This document shows, piece by piece, positions 6,163 to 6,560 of a stretch of DNA of 6,560 nucleotides (within the stretch, counting starts at the first letter, position 1; every line of letters begins with the position of its first letter). The notes beneath the pieces were generated by a model, which was given only the letters and a program-made list of their open reading frames with translations, searched no databases and was not told the origin of the DNA. Made by a program: the position numbers and the translations under genes. Origin of the DNA: CAVPRW01 sp046727435 [NCBI: bacterium] (GTDB lineage Bacteria; Tectomicrobia; Entotheonellia; J063); contig JBKPCR010000348.1 in assembly GCA_046727435.1 (NCBI GenBank), positions 1 to 6,560 on the forward strand, read 5' to 3'.

Positions 6163-6191
6163 ATGCCAGGACCATTTTATGCCAGAACCAT
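6160..6191. repeat. 16-bp tandem duplication spanning the ilvB stop codon
   Basis: Two adjacent 16-bp copies (6160-6175 and 6176-6191) differ at one base. On the minus strand each reads ATG-GTY-CTG-GCA-TAA-A. The upstream copy supplies the last four ilvB codons (Met-Val-Leu-Ala) and its TAA. The downstream copy repeats ATG to TAA in a shifted frame, making a four-codon mini reading frame just before the AAAGGAG. Confidence 0.92.
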
Positions 6192-6560
6192 TTCACGCAG
6201 CGCAGCACCGGCCGGGACCATCGGATAGACCTTTTCCTCGGAGTCTATCACGACCTCGGTGACCACCGGGCCAGGGGTTGCGAACGCCTGCTGTAACGTC
6301 GGTACGACTTCATGCGGCTTGGTGGCCCGGAAGCCCTTGGCACCGTATGCTTCAGCCAATTTGACATAGTCGGGAATGTTGCCGAGATAGCTGTGCGAGT
6401 ACCGTTTGTTGTAGAACAACTCCTGCCACTGTTTGACCATACCCAGGTAGTAATTGTTCAAGATGACGATCTTCACTGGGAGTTGATATTGTACCGCGGT
6501 TGCCATCTCGTGCGAGGTCATTTGGAAGCTGCCATCGCCATCGATGCCGATGACCATCCG
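6177..6560 (-). CDS. ilvB: Acetolactate synthase large (catalytic) subunit, C-terminal fragment cut by window edge
   Basis: Catalytic subunit of acetohydroxyacid synthase, the ThDP enzyme that condenses pyruvate with pyruvate or 2-oxobutyrate in the first committed step of branched-chain amino acid synthesis. Only about 127 C-terminal residues are visible and the gene continues past 6560; the ATG at 6557 is internal, not a start. The visible part opens with the ThDP/Mg-binding motif: GDGSFQM, then about 25 residues, then the NN of ILNNYYLGMV. It continues with KQWQE, whose Trp matches the conserved Trp of the herbicide-binding region in plant and bacterial enzymes. The tail around YPMVPAGAALREM is typical of the family. 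The gene ends with TAA at 6177-6179, inside a 16-bp tandem duplication. ilvN follows 84 nt downstream in the same frame. The family assignment is secure; ilvB versus ilvI or ilvG naming cannot be settled from this fragment. Confidence 0.96.
   Translation of the reverse strand, partial: RMVIGIDGDGSFQMTSHEMATAVQYQLPVKIVILNNYYLGMVKQWQELFYNKRYSHSYLGNIPDYVKLAEAYGAKGFRATKPHEVVPTLQQAFATPGPVVTEVVIDSEEKVYPMVPAGAALREMVLA

Overview
The window is a compact stretch of bacterial chromosome with every supported gene on the minus strand, so transcription runs from high to low coordinates. The genes are housekeeping and biosynthetic. Family signatures and the order ilvB-ilvN-ilvC-psd-pssA suggest a deep-branching Gram-negative-type bacterium such as NC10/Methylomirabilota or Nitrospirota. 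That placement rests on general resemblance and moderately high GC, not on a search, and is tentative.

Right part (6560 to 3107): the 3' end of ilvB (acetolactate synthase catalytic subunit, cut by the window edge), ilvN (regulatory subunit), ilvC (ketol-acid reductoisomerase), psd (phosphatidylserine decarboxylase) and pssA (CDP-diacylglycerol-serine phosphatidyltransferase). Gaps are 84, 13, 5 and 67 nt, which fits one operon. The first three genes carry pyruvate/2-oxobutyrate to the dihydroxy-acid precursors of valine, leucine and isoleucine. The last two make phosphatidylserine and decarboxylate it to phosphatidylethanolamine.

Middle (3106 to 2863): a 244-nt gene-free spacer with several inverted repeats and a T8 tract on the minus strand. 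It is probably the operon boundary.

Left part (2862 to 65): a stand-alone macro-domain protein whose stop is 3 nt from the start of miaA (tRNA dimethylallyltransferase), then a 182-nt spacer with a possible promoter, a tandem 12-bp repeat and a small palindrome, then aroC (chorismate synthase). Positions 1-64 hold a GC-rich hairpin.

Starts were re-chosen from Shine-Dalgarno placement and family length. aroC, psd and ilvN appear to use GTG, and the macro gene starts at an internal ATG at 2862. I found no CRISPR array, tRNA, rRNA, transposase, phage gene or defence system, and no convincing undescribed system. The points most worth a second look are the translation start of ilvN, the 16-bp duplication over the ilvB stop codon, the nested inverted repeat after pssA, and the close macro-miaA coupling.
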